A DNA stretch of 64,000 nucleotides from Membranipora membranacea (taxonomy: Eukaryota > Bryozoa > Gymnolaemata > Cheilostomatida > Membraniporidae). The notes under the pieces are model-generated. The model had not been told where the DNA came from, did not search any database, and saw only the letters and a program-made list of their open reading frames with translations. Shown piece by piece: positions 62,877 to 64,000 of the stretch; within the stretch, counting starts at the first letter, position 1, and every line of letters begins with the position of its first letter. The translations under genes and the position numbers were made by a program. The DNA is taken from positions 7,750,001 through 7,814,000 of the forward strand of contig OU612067.1 of assembly GCA_914767715.1 (NCBI GenBank). Direction: 5' to 3'.

Positions 62877-63085
62877 CCCAAGTACTCACTTATAAGACAC
62901 CCCCATTGGGAAAAGTAAAAATGCTCCAGTTATGAAGCACCCATTTGAAAAAAAAAACTGACCTCGATGGGATTCGAATTCTTAATAGACAGTGATTACC
63001 AGGCAGACGCTCTACACGCTGAGCTTTTCAGCCTCGCTTGAAAAGCTGAGCTTTGATACGCGACTTATAGGTGAGGAATTACGGG
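62877..63085. mobile_element. Second copy of the tRNA-bearing MITE, shorter
   Basis: Begins near 'actcacttataagacaccc' and ends 'cgacttataggtgaggaatt' acgg. The inside shares 'aaaatgctccagttat', and the minus-strand tRNA-like part has 'GCTCAGCGTGTAGAGCG' and 'ATTCGAATCCC'. It abuts a satellite monomer, so the left border is uncertain by about 10 bp. Confidence 0.7.
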
Positions 63086-63089
63086 TAGC

Positions 63090-64000
63090 TTTTTTCTAGA
63101 ATCGAAGCAGTTACCTTTTGTTGTGTCTATCTTAATATATAAACAGTCATCTCAGTTACAAAATCATCTACACAAACAATATAATTGCTTTCAATAACAA
63201 AAATTAAGCATTTTCTTTGAGATTATAATAGCTCCTCAACTTTTTTCAGTTTTTTGCAGCCATGGGGTGGAGGGGCTACTGACTTCCCTATGGAACAGGT
63301 CCAAAACTTACACCTTGGATTTCTATTGTTGAGGATGTTGCCTACTGGAGAAGGTTAATTGCATCTTGAAACCTATTTAGTGGTGCCAGTGTTGTCTTCT
63401 ATTTTAAGTTTGGTTGACTTGAGTTATTTTTTAGAGGTTTTAGGACTTGGAGAATTCAATAATCATACTAAGTCGTTTTTTGCCTCGGGCCATTTTGGGA
63501 CCGAACCGCTAGGGCCATTATTCCTGTGTTTATGGCTCTTTCTAAATTTGTTCACACCGATTTCAGCAAACCCTTTATTGATGACTTCATCTGTCACATA
63601 TTCAGCAAAATATTCATGCATGTCATTCAGTATTAGTAAGAAAATACAATATGGTTGACTGAATCTAGGTAACTGTTGAGAGATCTGGTGAATAGTGAAT
63701 TTAATTGATCATCAAGTGACAACTCAATCAACATTAATGCTCATTTTTAAACTTGAGACGTTATCGATCAAGAAAATGAAAAATGAAAGAGTCTTGCTTA
63801 ATAATTCATACTACTAATACACCAGTATTGTATACTCAATGTGTGTTTGACCTGTTTAAAAATTGACTGATATCAATATTAATAATTTTACTGCTTTAAT
63901 ATTCACCTATCTAAGTTTGATCAAAGTTATGTATGAAGCAAATGCATATATGATGCAAATATCTAGAAGAAAATCCATTTTGTAATGATACTTCTATTTT
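63090..64000. other. Right edge, no firm gene
   Basis: One exon-like segment at 63,249-63,353 (+) and a half satellite unit at 63,402-63,480. Nothing else recognised. Confidence 0.4.

Noticed and set aside
1..64000. CRISPR arrays, phage genes or bacterial operons
   Set aside because: Nothing of the kind; gene structure is clearly eukaryotic with spliceosomal introns.

Overview
This is animal (metazoan) nuclear DNA. It is AT-rich, and the genes are split into many short exons with GT/AG boundaries separated by introns full of simple repeats, tRNA-derived SINEs and small foldback transposons. The gene set (fucolectin, C-type lectins, xanthine dehydrogenase-like enzyme, phospholipase C-delta, arrestin-domain protein) and the SINE/MITE load fit an aquatic invertebrate, perhaps a lophotrochozoan. 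That placement is inference; no lineage-diagnostic sequence was found.

Layout. 1-1990 (+): 3' end of a fucolectin-type lectin gene. 2.0-10.6 kb: no convincing gene; it holds short tandem repeats, a 1-kb satellite with higher-order structure (5735-6735) and a SINE. 10,593-25,092 (-): a complete 28-exon molybdo-flavoenzyme gene of the xanthine dehydrogenase/aldehyde oxidase family, reconstructed exon by exon with every phase matching except one apparent 1-base insertion in exon 18. 25.1-36.8 kb: no convincing gene. 36,818-37,788 (-) and 40,742-42,509 (+): two divergently transcribed, paralogous three-exon secreted C-type lectins, one with an EPN-type and one with a QPD-type sugar-binding motif, with a nearly perfect long hairpin between them. 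44,753-54,608 (+): a delta-type phosphoinositide phospholipase C lacking only its N-terminal PH-domain exons. 57.1-60.7 kb (-): part of an arrestin-domain gene. 61-64 kb: two copies of a MITE that carries an internal tRNA-like module, next to diverged copies of the 5.7-kb satellite.

Functionally the genes look independent. Three are secreted sugar-binding lectins of the innate-immunity type, one is a redox enzyme, and two are signalling or trafficking proteins. The most notable biology is the XDH-like enzyme: the metal, iron-sulphur and catalytic Glu positions are kept, but several residues lining the purine pocket and the FAD loop are replaced, so its substrate is probably not the usual one. 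The most notable genome structures are the four-monomer higher-order satellite, the tRNA-bearing MITE, several foldback elements with recognisable duplicated target sites, and a decayed tandem copy of XDH exon 4.
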